Assembly (NCBI RefSeq): GCF_048544455.1
Contig: NC_133537.1
Span: 66,532,134-66,596,133, forward strand
Length of the DNA: 64,000 nucleotides
Direction of reading: 5' to 3'
DNA from: Silene latifolia
Lineage: Eukaryota > Streptophyta > Magnoliopsida > Caryophyllales > Caryophyllaceae
The translations under genes and the position numbers were made by a program. The notes beneath the pieces were generated by a model, which was not told the origin of the DNA, made no database searches, and saw only the letters and a program-made list of their open reading frames with translations. Of the stretch, positions 48,291 through 58,827 are shown piece by piece (the stretch's first letter is position 1; every line of letters begins with the position of its first letter).

Positions 48291-48989
48291 AAAAGAGTAA
48301 TTCTAGGAGAAAAAAATGCACATCTAAGATGAAAATCAACAAATAACCTTAGATCTATTTATTAGATCTAAGACTAAAATAAAACAATCTAATATAACAA
48401 CAATTGAAGGAAAAACCTAGATCTAAAATTTAAAAAATAATGAGAAGCCAACAATCACAACTAAAGTTAAAAAAAAAAAAAAAAAAAACGAATCACTGAA
48501 AAAAAAAAGCAAACACAAAACAAGTAAAGAAAAACAAAACAAGACACAACAATACTAAAATCATCGACTTACTTTACTAATACTAAAAATCTAGTTCATA
48601 CTAAAAATCATGATAATACGATTTTTTTTAAAAAAAATCTACTTTATATTTAGTAGATCTACAAATAAAATCAACAAATTAGAAAAATAAATAAGATCTA
48701 AGAAAAAAATATAAAGGAAATTTGAAAAAAAAATGTATAAGAAGAAAAAAAAAACACCCAACCACCTAGAAGATCTGAGAAGACAGAAAAAAAAATAAAA
48801 ATAAAAAATAAACAATCACAAACACCCAAATATGAGAAAAACGAAAAAAAACACCAACAAAAAAATCTGAAGAAAGCAAAGGAAAAAAAAAAAAAAACAA
48901 ATTCGAAATCTGAAAAGTAATAAAAACAAAAAAAACAAAAAACAAAACACAAAACACAAGATCTGGAAAGACGGAAAAAAAAGGAGAAG
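48291..48989. other. A-rich filler of TAE-6, no gene
   Basis: Long A runs. The minus-strand frame of 212 codons (48698-49336) reads poly-T and GTGG-rich sequence as Phe-rich and Pro/Thr-rich strings and is not a gene. The phrase AGATCTGGAAAGACGG at 48960 parallels TAE-1. Confidence 0.65.
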
Positions 48990-49345
48990 AGGAGTGGTGG
49001 CGCGGTTATGGCGGTTGTAGTGGCGACTGGTGGTGTGGTGGGTGTTGGTGACGTCCGGTGGAGAGTGGTGTGCGCGGTGGTGTCGGGTTGGAGAGGAGAT
49101 GAGGCGTGAAGGAGGGAGGCAGTGTGTAGTGGTGGGTGAGGTCGTGTGGTGGGTATGCAGTGGTTTCGGTGTGGGGTTGGGGTGTGGGTCGTGAGTGGTG
49201 GTGGGGGAGGTGGCAGATCTGTGGTGGGGGTAGGTGTGGTTGGTGGTCGTGTCGGATTGTCGGGTGGGTGTTGTTGTGGTGTGGTGGCTGTGTGGAAGTG
49301 GTGACCGGTGATGGGTAGGCCGGTGGTGGGTGGCACGGTGGTGGC
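48990..49345. other. GTGG-rich block of TAE-6
   Basis: G/T-rich on the plus strand with repeated GGTGGTG and GTGTGGT words; counterpart of 20395-20950 in TAE-1. Confidence 0.7.
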
Positions 49346-49693
49346 GGAGGCTTTTTTTAGGGTTTGATTTCTTTGTTTTTTTTTAAAGTGGGGGAGACTG
49401 GGAGAGTGTTTTTGTTTTTTTTTTTGTTTTGAGAATTTTGATTTAATTGGGATTTTAGAGAGGGGAGAGGATGATATTGTGAGGGATGAGTGAGAAGTGT
49501 GTGTGAAAAAAAATCTTATATAGTGAATTAATATTTAATTAATGTGGATTAGTAAAGTAGAGAGGGGAAGTGTTTAAGTATGCATTAATCCCCCTTTTTT
49601 TGCTTTCAATCTTAGCCCTCCAACTTCCCCATCCAAGGGCTCTAAGGAGGACTTATGGACTCAAATGTAAGACATGGACTCACTTGATCTTTA

Positions 49694-49696
<3 letters not shown>

Positions 49697-49732
<36 letters not shown>
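49697..49732. repeat. (TA)n between TAE-6 and TAE-7
   Basis: About 35 bases of alternating TA. Confidence 0.95.
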
Positions 49733-49735
<3 letters not shown>

Positions 49736-49779
49736 CACCTTAAGTCATTAAGTCCATAAGTCCCATTTAGAGCCCTTAG

Positions 49780-50460
49780 ATTGTGAGGATGAATGACTAA
49801 GATTACACCAAAAAGCAACTTATAACATTATAATAATATGTAGACTATTTACCTCTCTCCTTAGGGTGATAGACTCACTGTTCAAATTCTGCATGTTTGT
49901 GTCCTCCATCAGTCATACGCACGTTATTCAACTTCCCTCCACTATCTCATACAACTCCTCTAATAATTTCAAAAAATCGTCCTTACTAATTACTGTGTTT
50001 CATCTGATATTTCTTCAATTTTATTTTCTACATATCCTCTTCCTTACCAAATACAACAAATCCATTTTTTTCTCTATATTTTATTCCATTGAAACGCTCG
50101 CAGTTCCTATCTTTGTTTCTTTACCTCACTTTGAAGGTAATTCATTGATCATCCTTTATTCTTTTCTTTGTTGTATTTTTTTTAAATTTGCAAATTATCC
50201 TTGAGTCGTAATTGTTATATTGGGGTTATTTCATTTTTGTATTTTGTTATTTATGAGTTTATGATTTTATTGCATGTTTAAATTTATGTGATTTTTATTA
50301 TATTTGATTATCCATAAACATTTTGATTCATTAGCATGTTTGAATTTAATTTTAAGTGGGTAGTGTAAATATTATAGTCTTTGAATTGCTAATTAAATTG
50401 ATAGTGTAAATCTGAACTGATGGGTAGTGTGAATGTATTTGTTAGGGTTTCAATCGAGCC
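49780..50460. other. Left flank of TAE-7, no convincing gene
   Basis: Contains an open frame of 112 codons (49866-50204) rich in Phe, Ile and Ser with no motif; it could belong to a 5' exon but I see no support. Confidence 0.4.
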
Positions 50461-50469
50461 TGTTTTTGG

Positions 50470-51165
50470 GGATTGTAAATGTGATGTAATGGGACCGTGA
50501 ATGTGAGGACAACCCAGTGTAAATGTGAACCAAAAAAAGTGTAAATGTGAACAAATAGAAAGTGTAAATGTGAATATAGAAGAAGTGTAAATGTGAACAA
50601 ATAAAGTGTAAATCTGACTAAATTGGAAGTTTAAATGTGAAGATATTCAAAGTGTAAATGTGAGGATAGAGTAAGTGTAAATGTGAACACAAAGTGTAAA
50701 TCTGACAAAATTGGAAGTGTAAATGTGAAGATACTGGGAGTGTAAATGTGAGGATAGAGTAAGTGTAAATGTGAACACTAAAATAGAATCGACAAAATTG
50801 GAAGTGTAAATGTTAAGATAATGGAAGTGTAAATGTGAGGGTAGGAGAATTGTAAATGTGAACAAATAAAGGGTAAATCTGACTAAATTGGAAGTGTAAA
50901 TGTGAAGATACTGGAAGTGTAAATGTGAGGATAGGAGAAGTGTAAATGTGAACAAATAAAGTGTAAATCTGACTAAATTGGAAGTGTAAATGTGAAGATA
51001 CTGGAAGTGTACATGTGAGGAGAGGAGAAGTGTAAATGTGAACAAATAAAGTGTAAATCTGACTAAATTGGATGTGTAAATGTGAAGATACTGGAAGTGT
51101 AAATGTGAGGATAGAGTAAGTGTAAATGTAAATGTGTAGACTCTTATAGATTGACTGATATTGTG
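50470..51165 (+). repeat. Array of AAGTGTAAATGTGAA words, left flank of TAE-7
   Basis: Dozens of copies in plus orientation. Part is a higher-order repeat of about 110 bases (ACTAAATTGGAAGTGTAAAT, GAAGATACTGGAAGTGTA, AGGATAG, GAACAAATAAAGTG) seen three to four times. The minus-strand frame of 173 codons is this repeat translated. Confidence 0.9.
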
Positions 51166-52204
51166 CATTTCTTATGTACTTTTTTTTCCTGATTCAGATG
51201 GTATCTGATGGAGAACTACCTGAAAGCGAAGAACAACCCTAAGTTACCCCTATCAATTTTCCGTTAAGTGTCGCCCAACAGGCTTCACAAGCTTATTAGT
51301 AAGCTTAACATTGCTCAACGAGCCATTTGTCTGAGGATTGGATTTGGGGTCGCTTCATATTAAACTCAGAACTTTCCGCTTTCACATGTTCTGAATTTCT
51401 CGAGGCTTTCAAGCCGATGGTTCTTATGTTTTCGGGCGTCGGAGTTGAAGGAGTTTATGGTTACTAAGTATGATGTCTATGACTGTTTCATGTTACTTGT
51501 TGGTGAGAGAGAGATGGAAATAGTACCTCTTTGGACATATGCCTGGTGCTAAAGATGAAAAATATGTGCGCATAAAACAACTGTGGCGCAAAAAGTTCAA
51601 AGTGAAATCAAATTCTGATTCTATTCCTTTAGGAGACGTCTTCAATTATATTGAGTCATAGCAATTCAAAGATCGAGGGGATGAATTCTGCCGCCTGTTT
51701 GTGCTTCTTAGCATTTCATCATTCCTTGCGCCGACATTGAACAACGGCATTGAAATCAAACTTTTGAAAGTGATTGAAGATGTGAGTGCCATACCGGAGT
51801 ATGACTGGTGCTCGTATGTATTAGAATGTTTAGCTCTGCTGCGGTGAGGCTCGCAGCGTGCGATCCACATCCGCTTGGTTGTATCCCTTTCCTTATGATT
51901 ACTTATTTTCAGCGGTATGATTACCGTGGTATGAGTTGCCCAGATGGCCTTCCACTTATTCAGCATTGGGATCTGAAAACTCTTTCGAAGAGGTTAAAAG
52001 ATGAGCTGGACGTGGGTCCATTGGGTCGACTAACTTTGTCGAAGGTGAAGTACCCCCGATGTCAAAACAAGACCCCTGATGAGAAGGACACTGGTAATAC
52101 GATGTTGGCCATAGCTGGCGCGCCCAAGGTGCCATTGGCAAGCCCTACGCCTCTTCTGATTTCAACGTCGGGTACAACACCCGATAAGAAGTTTATTCAG
52201 ATTA

Positions 52205-52226
52205 ATATATATATATATATATATAT
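52205..52226. repeat. Short (TA)n inside the TAE-7 Ulp1 gene
   Basis: About 20 bases of alternating TA, probably in an intron; no element has inserted here. Confidence 0.85.
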
Positions 52227-52919
52227 TGAGCAGGTATATTTTGTGTATCTAGACTCTTAAATCTTTTTTTGTTACCAACTGTAGGGTGTACACGAGCTGT
52301 ACTTGAAGATTCAAAGGAATGCTGTGGCCTTCTATTCCTGGTATGCGGATGCAGCTGCAATGCTTAAGAATTTAACAACAGGTGCTACTTCTTCAACTGA
52401 TCTTGTTCCGTCACAAGCGACGCAAGCTTTTTTTGAAGGTGCAAAGGTGAAGGAATATGTTGAAGAAGTTGGAAATTTAGCTTCCCAAATGAAGAAATAT
52501 AATGATAACGCTCCCTCATTGTCAGATGTTGGGAAGGTGGCTAAGAAAAAAACAAAGGCAAGCAAGAAAAAAAAGACCAAGGTTCCTAAGTTCGAGTTTA
52601 CGCCTACTGTAGAACCTGTATCACTTGCAAAAGATTCTGATTTGGGTGATAAAGCAGGTGAGGCGGCGATGTCACAGGTAATGGAGACCGCTGATTTCTA
52701 CAACACCGTTGAACTTAACGAAGCCTGTGAAGAGAGGAAGAGGAATGCGGGCTAGATTTAACCGACGACTTGACTCAATTAACGGATCGGCAGATTATAG
52801 AGAAAATTTATAGCCCGGATGAAGTTGAAGAAGCTTACACAAAGCCCTCATTGAACGAGGAGTAGGAAAGTTTGGGAGGGGAAGTGCCTGACACTAGTGG
52901 TGCCCCTGAGAAAGCTGAA

Positions 52920-53600
52920 CATGTTGTTGAGAAGTGTAAGTCAGAAGCAACGAATAAGGTTGATGCGGATGTGGTAGGTCAGTCAACTGAAGATGGTTCA
53001 TCTTCAGTTCAACTAAAATTTATTTCTCTCCGATATTAAGAACGCGCGCGCAAGGTTTGTGAGATATTGGTGATGGTGGTGGTGAAGCGGCAGAGGGCTG
53101 CGTCTGCAGAGAGGTGAGGATGAGTTTGTGCGGGGTATGGATATGGGAGGGCTCAAGAACATGGGCACATTCTTGGTGAAGGGAGGTGTCTTATTCAAAA
53201 GTAGCGAACAAGGTGGATGCGGATGTGGTAGTCCCGTCAATTGAAGATGGTTCATCTTCATTTCAGTTGAAATTTATAGCGACAACTGATATTAATAACG
53301 CGCTGAATAAGTTGTCAGACAGCGGTGATAGTGAAGTGGCTAAGGTGGTGCACCGAGAGAACAGGACGAGGCTGTTCAGGGAATGGATATGGAGCCGCCT
53401 CAAGATCAGGGGCCCTGCCGTGGGCCCGAATTACTGGTGGTTGGACTAGTGCCTGGCGTGGATGTGGATGTTATCGGTGCACCGACAGACCAGGACGAGG
53501 CTGTGCAGGGCATGGACATGGAGCCGCCTCAAGATCAAGGGCCCTGCCGTGGGCCCGAACCACTGGTGGTTGGACTAGTGTCTGGTGAGGCTGTGGATGT
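52920..53600 (+). repeat. Two sets of tandem duplications in the Ulp1 linker
   Basis: AAGGT.GATGCGGATGTGGTAG (about 52959 and 53211) with the following GAAGATGGTTCATCTTCA marks a duplication about 250 bases apart. A second of about 135 bases repeats GGACGAGGCTGT.CAGGG.AT, then CCTCAAGATCA and GTGGGCCCGAA (53362 and 53497 regions). Confidence 0.8.
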
Positions 53601-54756
53601 TAGCGGTGCACAGGGAGTGGAACAGCCCGTTGACCAACCACAATTTAGTGGTACGAAAGTACCGGATGGTGAGCCTGGCGTTGTTTCATCCACAATCCGT
53701 GAAGATGCATCGCAAGAAGGGTTAGAGAGTGGTGGTGGCATGTTCAACGGGCAAGGTGAACGCCCTACTGCACAACCCGCTTGTCCTGGTTCATTTCAGA
53801 ATGATGAGAAGCCCATGGATGTTGTAGAGGGAGTAGATAAGGTGGTTGTTAAAGCACCGTCCTCCGAGTTTAAGTTGCCGGAATTTCAGTGTACGTTTAT
53901 ATCTACTGCAGAGCTAGCTGAGACATTTAAGGGGGTTCCAGGGGAGGATTTTGGAATGACTGATGTGGCAGGCCCTTCTGAACCAGCCGTTCCTGCGGAT
54001 GGTCGGGAAATTTATGTCCCTCGGAGTAACCTGGATCACCACCCTTTCCTATTTCATTCAACTGAGCCCTTACAGTGCATGGAAGTGGTCCCTGAGAATT
54101 TGACTTGCACCATGGATTGTGGGGAACCCATGCCTGAGCAGGGCTTTGTTACTGTAGACCTGCAGCTGAATAAGAAATTATTTAGGAATGTTTTTAAGGA
54201 AAGGAAATACGTCCTAGACTACGTATTTAACAAATCAGAAGCTTGGTTGAAAGGGTGACTCGATTAATTTCTATGTCAAACATATTAATACTTATATGTT
54301 GTCGTAATCATGTTCGCCTTATATAATTTTTTCTTTTTTTGTAAGGAAGAATTGGCAGTTTTTTCAGACTTTTTCTTCGTGTCTCGGGAAGACATGTTAA
54401 CCCTTGAACCTGGACATGAAGTTATGTCTTCTGTTATCGATTGTTGGTGCCTACTAATCAATAAGATGATGTATGACCAAACTGCACCAGTTGCATCTTC
54501 TCGTTGTTTCTTCGGGCTTAGTCACACCGTACTTGTCCTATCCTCACTCATTGTAATTTGTATAGTTCCAATTTAATTGTAACGTAAGTGTCTAAATTTA
54601 ATAGCGATGCCCTTCGTTTGAACAGAGTGCTGCGCTGGATATTTGGAAAGCCAAGAAGAAAGGAATTGTTCTTGACAAAAAGGACGAAATCTGGGCTGGG
54701 TGGGATGCTTGGATTCAATCCTGTTTGTCTCCATTTCAACTTGGATCTGATATGGT

Positions 54757-55640
54757 AAGTGTAAATGTGACCTATTGTGAAGTGTAAATGTAATCACACA
54801 GAAAGTGTAAATGTCATCACAAAGAAAGTGTATATGTGATTTTCACAGAAAGTGTAAATGCCTGGATGTGATTAAGAAGAAAGTGTAAATGTCATGACAT
54901 ATGAAGTGTAAACGTGAGACATAGTGAACTGTAAATATCGTGAGATATTGTGAAGTGTAAATGTCATGACATATGAAGTGTAAATGTGAGACATAGTGAA
55001 GTGTAAATGTCATGATGTATAGTGTAAATGTGATTATATTGAAAGTGTAAATGTGATGACATAGGGAGTGTAAAGGTGACTAAATAGGAAGTGTAAATGT
55101 CAGCACATATAAAGTGTAAATGTGAATATATGGAAAGTGTAAATGGCATGACATAGGGAGTGTAAATGTGAGACATAGTGAAGTGTAAATGTCATGATGT
55201 ATAGTGTAAATGTGATTATATTGAAAGTGTAAATGTGATGACATAGGGAGTGTAAAGGTGACTAAATAGGAAGTGTAAATGTCAGCACATATAAAGTGTA
55301 AATGTGAATATATGGAAAGTGTAAATGTCATGACATAGGGAGTGTAAATGTGAGACATAGTGAAGTGTAAATGCCATGATGTATAGTGTAAATGTGATTA
55401 TATAGAAAGTGTAAGATAATGACATAAGGAGTGTAAAGGTGAATAAATAGGAAGTGTAAATATCAGGACGTATAAAGTGTAAATGTGATGATATAGAAAG
55501 TGTAAATGTCGTGACATAGGAAGTGTAAATGTCATGACATATAAAGTGTAAATGTGAATATATGGAAAGTGTAAATGTCATGACACATGGACTGTAAATG
55601 TGACGAATTATTGAAAGTGTAAATGTGAAATTTTACTGAG
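54757..55640 (+). repeat. AGTGTAAATGTCATGACATA array in a Ulp1 intron
   Basis: Follows a donor-like GATATG|GTAAGTG at 54754 and ends just before the exon with VFIPVLSGNND. Plus-oriented words AGTGTAAATGTGA and AGTGTAAATGTCATGA; a unit of about 180 bases repeats (54970-55150 and 55150-55330). Minus-strand frames here are the repeat translated. Confidence 0.88.
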
Positions 55641-57819
55641 TGTATCTTTTAGGTCTTTGTTGTCACATCCGCCAGGTCTTCATCCCGGTCTTATCTGGCA
55701 ATAATGATCATTACAGTTGTGCATGCATAAACTTCGTATCTGAGCAGATAGAGTATTTGGACAACCGTCGCTACAACGATGATTTTGAGAAGCTTCCATA
55801 TTTTGGAATTTCGCGTATTGCGGTAATAATTATAAATAGCATACATTAATTTGTTCTTTAGTGTATATGTATTCTGGAATCGTAAACACTGTTTTTAAAT
55901 TGACTAGTTTTTTGAAATTCCTTTTACAGTGTGATTTAATTGGCGAGTATCTGGAGTCTAAAGGGTTTGTCAGAGGTTCAAAGGTCGTCGGGTTTAAATT
56001 TGTCAATTTCGAATTTAAATGGCAAGGTAGGGGGTATTCTGCGTTTGATTGCGGGGTGTACATGATGATACACATGCTGCTTTTCAATGGGAAGCTTTTG
56101 ACTGCGCCTTAGGTGAGATGGACGTTATCAACCTCATCCGGGCTGAAGTGGTGTCGATCCTTATCCTGAGTGACCATAACAAAGTGAGGGAGAGCGTTCT
56201 CGAAAGGATAACCCAATTCAGGCAAAAGTATGGTCAAGGTCTGAATTCGATCTCCAATGCTGCACAGAAGCGAAGTCTGGACGATGAGGAAGAGATTACG
56301 TACAGTAAACGTCCCCGTGTTGCAGACCCACCCCCTAAACTCGTAGAAGGAAGCCCTGTGGTCAATCCTGTAGCCATACAGGCGAAAAGCAGCCCCGTTG
56401 TTGTTCAAGCGTCAGCGCAGTCTTCAGGTAGCCAACCTTTGTCAGCCGTAAGGAGCCATCCCCGGGGCGGGGGGGATGGCTTGGGATGCTCAATTGACTG
56501 TGGGGCTGCTGGTACGCAGACTCTTGTTGTCTCGACCTTCTTACGGAACAATCAAAATTTGGTCAGGGGTGTTCGATCACGTCGAAAGCATGCGGTGGAC
56601 TATTGCTTGTTAGACGACTACAACTTTGAAAATTCGTTAGTATCTGCTAGACTCTTATAACAGGGCCAATTAGTTACGATATTTAGTTTGTAACTACTTC
56701 TCAATTTCTTACTACTATACGTGTGTTTCATTGCAGCGAATCAATCTCTTGGTACAGTAGGCATCCCGCGCTACGCCGGTCCGACATCATGTCCATGCTT
56801 CCTGAGGTTGTAATATCGCCTGTTGTCATTGAGTCCTGGGCTGTTTTGCTGAACCATTTGGAGTCTGCTGAATACTGACTTCCTAGGATGGCCTTCTTTG
56901 GGATACGTCATATGGTACCCCCCCATCCTCCGCACAAAGCCTAAAAGTTATACATTATTTTTACTTTTATTATGTAGGCTCACTCACTTCTCTGAACAGG
57001 AATGTATCATGCAGCTTTTGGATATACGTGAAGTGTGCTCTGATCTAATGACATCACCGATCGGCTGTATCACATTTGGGATACCTTCATCCAGGACTGT
57101 GACAAAACTTTCAACCTGAATGCCGAGTTTATCTTCGTACCTGTCAACATTGATGGGCACTTTGCATGCGTATGTATAAAATTTTGGACAACAAACTGTT
57201 GATCTCCTTGACTACCAACATCATGCCAACTGGGATCAGTCTGAAATGTGCAATGTTACTCGCCAAGTGGTAAGTCTGATGCCAATAAATCATTTTCGAA
57301 GAGATGAACAATAGATGGTTTATTTAATTGTTAGTGCTTTAATGGCAGGCATCAGCTGTTAGTGATTATTTGGATGTCAGAACGGACAGGGGATACGAGA
57401 TTACTAGCTTTGAGCATCGGCAAATCCCGTTCAGGCGCCAAACACCCCTTCCTAACATAACAGAATCAGGGATTTTCCGTATGATGTATATCTTTGATGT
57501 ACGAGGGTCAACCTTTTGAGCATCCAGACTTGGAGAGGAAGAGGAATCGGCGGTACTTGGTAGTCGAGTTGGTGGCGACGCTTGTTCTAGCTGACATAAA
57601 TGTCAACAGAGACATTTTTGAAGCAAAGTTGAATGGGTTTATCGCTGGAAAAGAAGATTTATGGGCTAAGTTACAAAAGAAGCGCAAAATTAAGGCTGTG
57701 TTATCGAAAAAGTAAACAATTTGTGGACATATTTTTGATTGAAATGTATTTTGTTTGACAATCTTGAAGTTAGAAAAGAATGTTTTGTATTTTGGTTGGC
57801 AATGTTTACACAAATGTGT

Positions 57820-58560
57820 AATTTTTAAATTGTAAGTGTAATCATTACAGTAATGAAGTGTAATGGTAAATTACACTAATGAAGTGTAATGGTTTACTAT
57901 TTTTTGGCAGTTATAATCATAGTTTTTTCAAAGTGTAAATGTGACTAAATTGCAAGTGTAACTATTAACACACTTGTAATTTAGTCACATTTACACTTTA
58001 AGTGTAACTGTTAACACACTTAAAGTGTAAATGTTAACAGTGAAATTGAAGAATTTCTTCAAAGTGTAAATGTGACTAAATTGCAAGTGTAACTGTTAAC
58101 ACAGTTGCAATTTAGTCCATTTACACTTTAAGTGTAACTGTTAACACACTTAAAGTGTAAATGTTAACACTGTCAGTGTCAACTTTATCATACTGAAAGT
58201 GTGAATGTAAACACACTGAAATTGAATTTCAGTGTAAATGTGGTGACATGGGAAGTGTAAATGTGGTGATAGCCCAAGTGTAAATGTGAACCAAAAAAAG
58301 TGTAAATGTGAACAAATAGAAAGTTTAAATGTGAATATAGGAGAAGTGTAAATGTGAATAAATAAAGTGTAAATCTGACTAAATTTGAAGTGTAAATGTG
58401 AAGATATTCAAAGTGTAAATGTGAGGATAGAGTAAGTGTAAATGTGAACACAATGGGTAAATCTGACTAAATTGGAAGTGTAAATGTGAAGATACTGGAA
58501 GTGTAAATGTGCTGACATAACAAGTGTAAATGTTAACACCAGTTATTTGAAAATAAGTGT
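57820..58560 (+). repeat. Intergenic AGTGTAAATG array with strong hairpins
   Basis: Between the convergent genes. 57935-58160 holds two copies of a unit of about 130 bases, each with long inverted repeats: AGTGTAAATGTGACTAAATT pairs with AATTTAGTCACATTTACACT around TAACTATTAACA. From 58200 on, plus-oriented words resemble the left-flank array. Confidence 0.85.
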
Positions 58561-58827
58561 AACTGTTACTTGAAATAACATAAGTAATCCAAAATAAGTT
58601 CAAGTAACACAATGTTTGGCTATCTAATAAAACAGAGAGATTTTGGTCTTATGACAGTGTAACTCTAACGTTGGTGTTACTAAAAGTTACACCAACTGTT
58701 CAGTTCAAAATTCAAAGTTACGCCGCCATGAGACCAATTCCTAATCGCCCGCTCCAGTTATAGCACATCAAAGTTTTAAGTTACACACTCAAAATATATA
58801 GAGCAACATTTGTCACTGATCTGACGT
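58561..58827. other. 3' flank of the TAE-7 transposase
   Basis: AT-rich with a few AAGTTACACC words. No gene. Confidence 0.5.

Larger units (their letters stand above)
47033..49696. mobile_element. TAE-6: (TA)n-flanked non-autonomous element, about 2.7 kb
   Basis: Left end GAGCAAAGTTCTTCTAAGTCC then TGAGTCCATAAGTCCCTCCC; minus strand of the right end GATCAAGTGAGTCCATG then TTGAGTCCATAAGTCCTCC. It holds a GTGTAATTTTA word array (47360-48290), A-rich filler, and a GTGG-rich block (48990-49345). This is the same order as TAE-1, so both are one family. No transposase. Confidence 0.82.
51198..57715 (+). pseudogene. Ulp1-family gene of TAE-7 with two tandem protease domains
   Basis: Homologue of the TAE-2 Ulp1 gene. 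Start ATG at 51198 follows a TTCAG acceptor. The N-domain is recognisable but broken by several stops and frame changes between 51230 and 51840; EDVSAIPEYDWCSYV parallels EDISAVASFNWCKFT of TAE-2. A Lys-rich then acidic linker follows (52303-54258), with internal duplications. Protease domain 1 is in exons at about 54345-54530 (LEPGHEVMSSVIDCWCLLIN), 54627-54753, 55650-55820 (His in NDHYSCAC, Asp in EYLDNR) and 55930-56112 (Gln in KWQGRG, Cys in FDCGVYMM): all four catalytic residues remain. A second linker (56113-56660) leads to domain 2 (RSDIMSMLPEVVISPVVIES; His in NIDGHFAC near 57160; TESGIFRMM near 57466), where Glu-Ser replaces Asp-Cys. C-terminus EHPDLERKRNRRYLVVEL to VLSKK. The array at 54757-55640 lies in an intron. 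Confidence 0.72.

Noticed and set aside
49866-50204. Membrane-like protein of 112 codons at the left of TAE-7
   Set aside because: Phe/Ile/Ser-rich by AT composition, no recognised motif, and no homologue in TAE-2.
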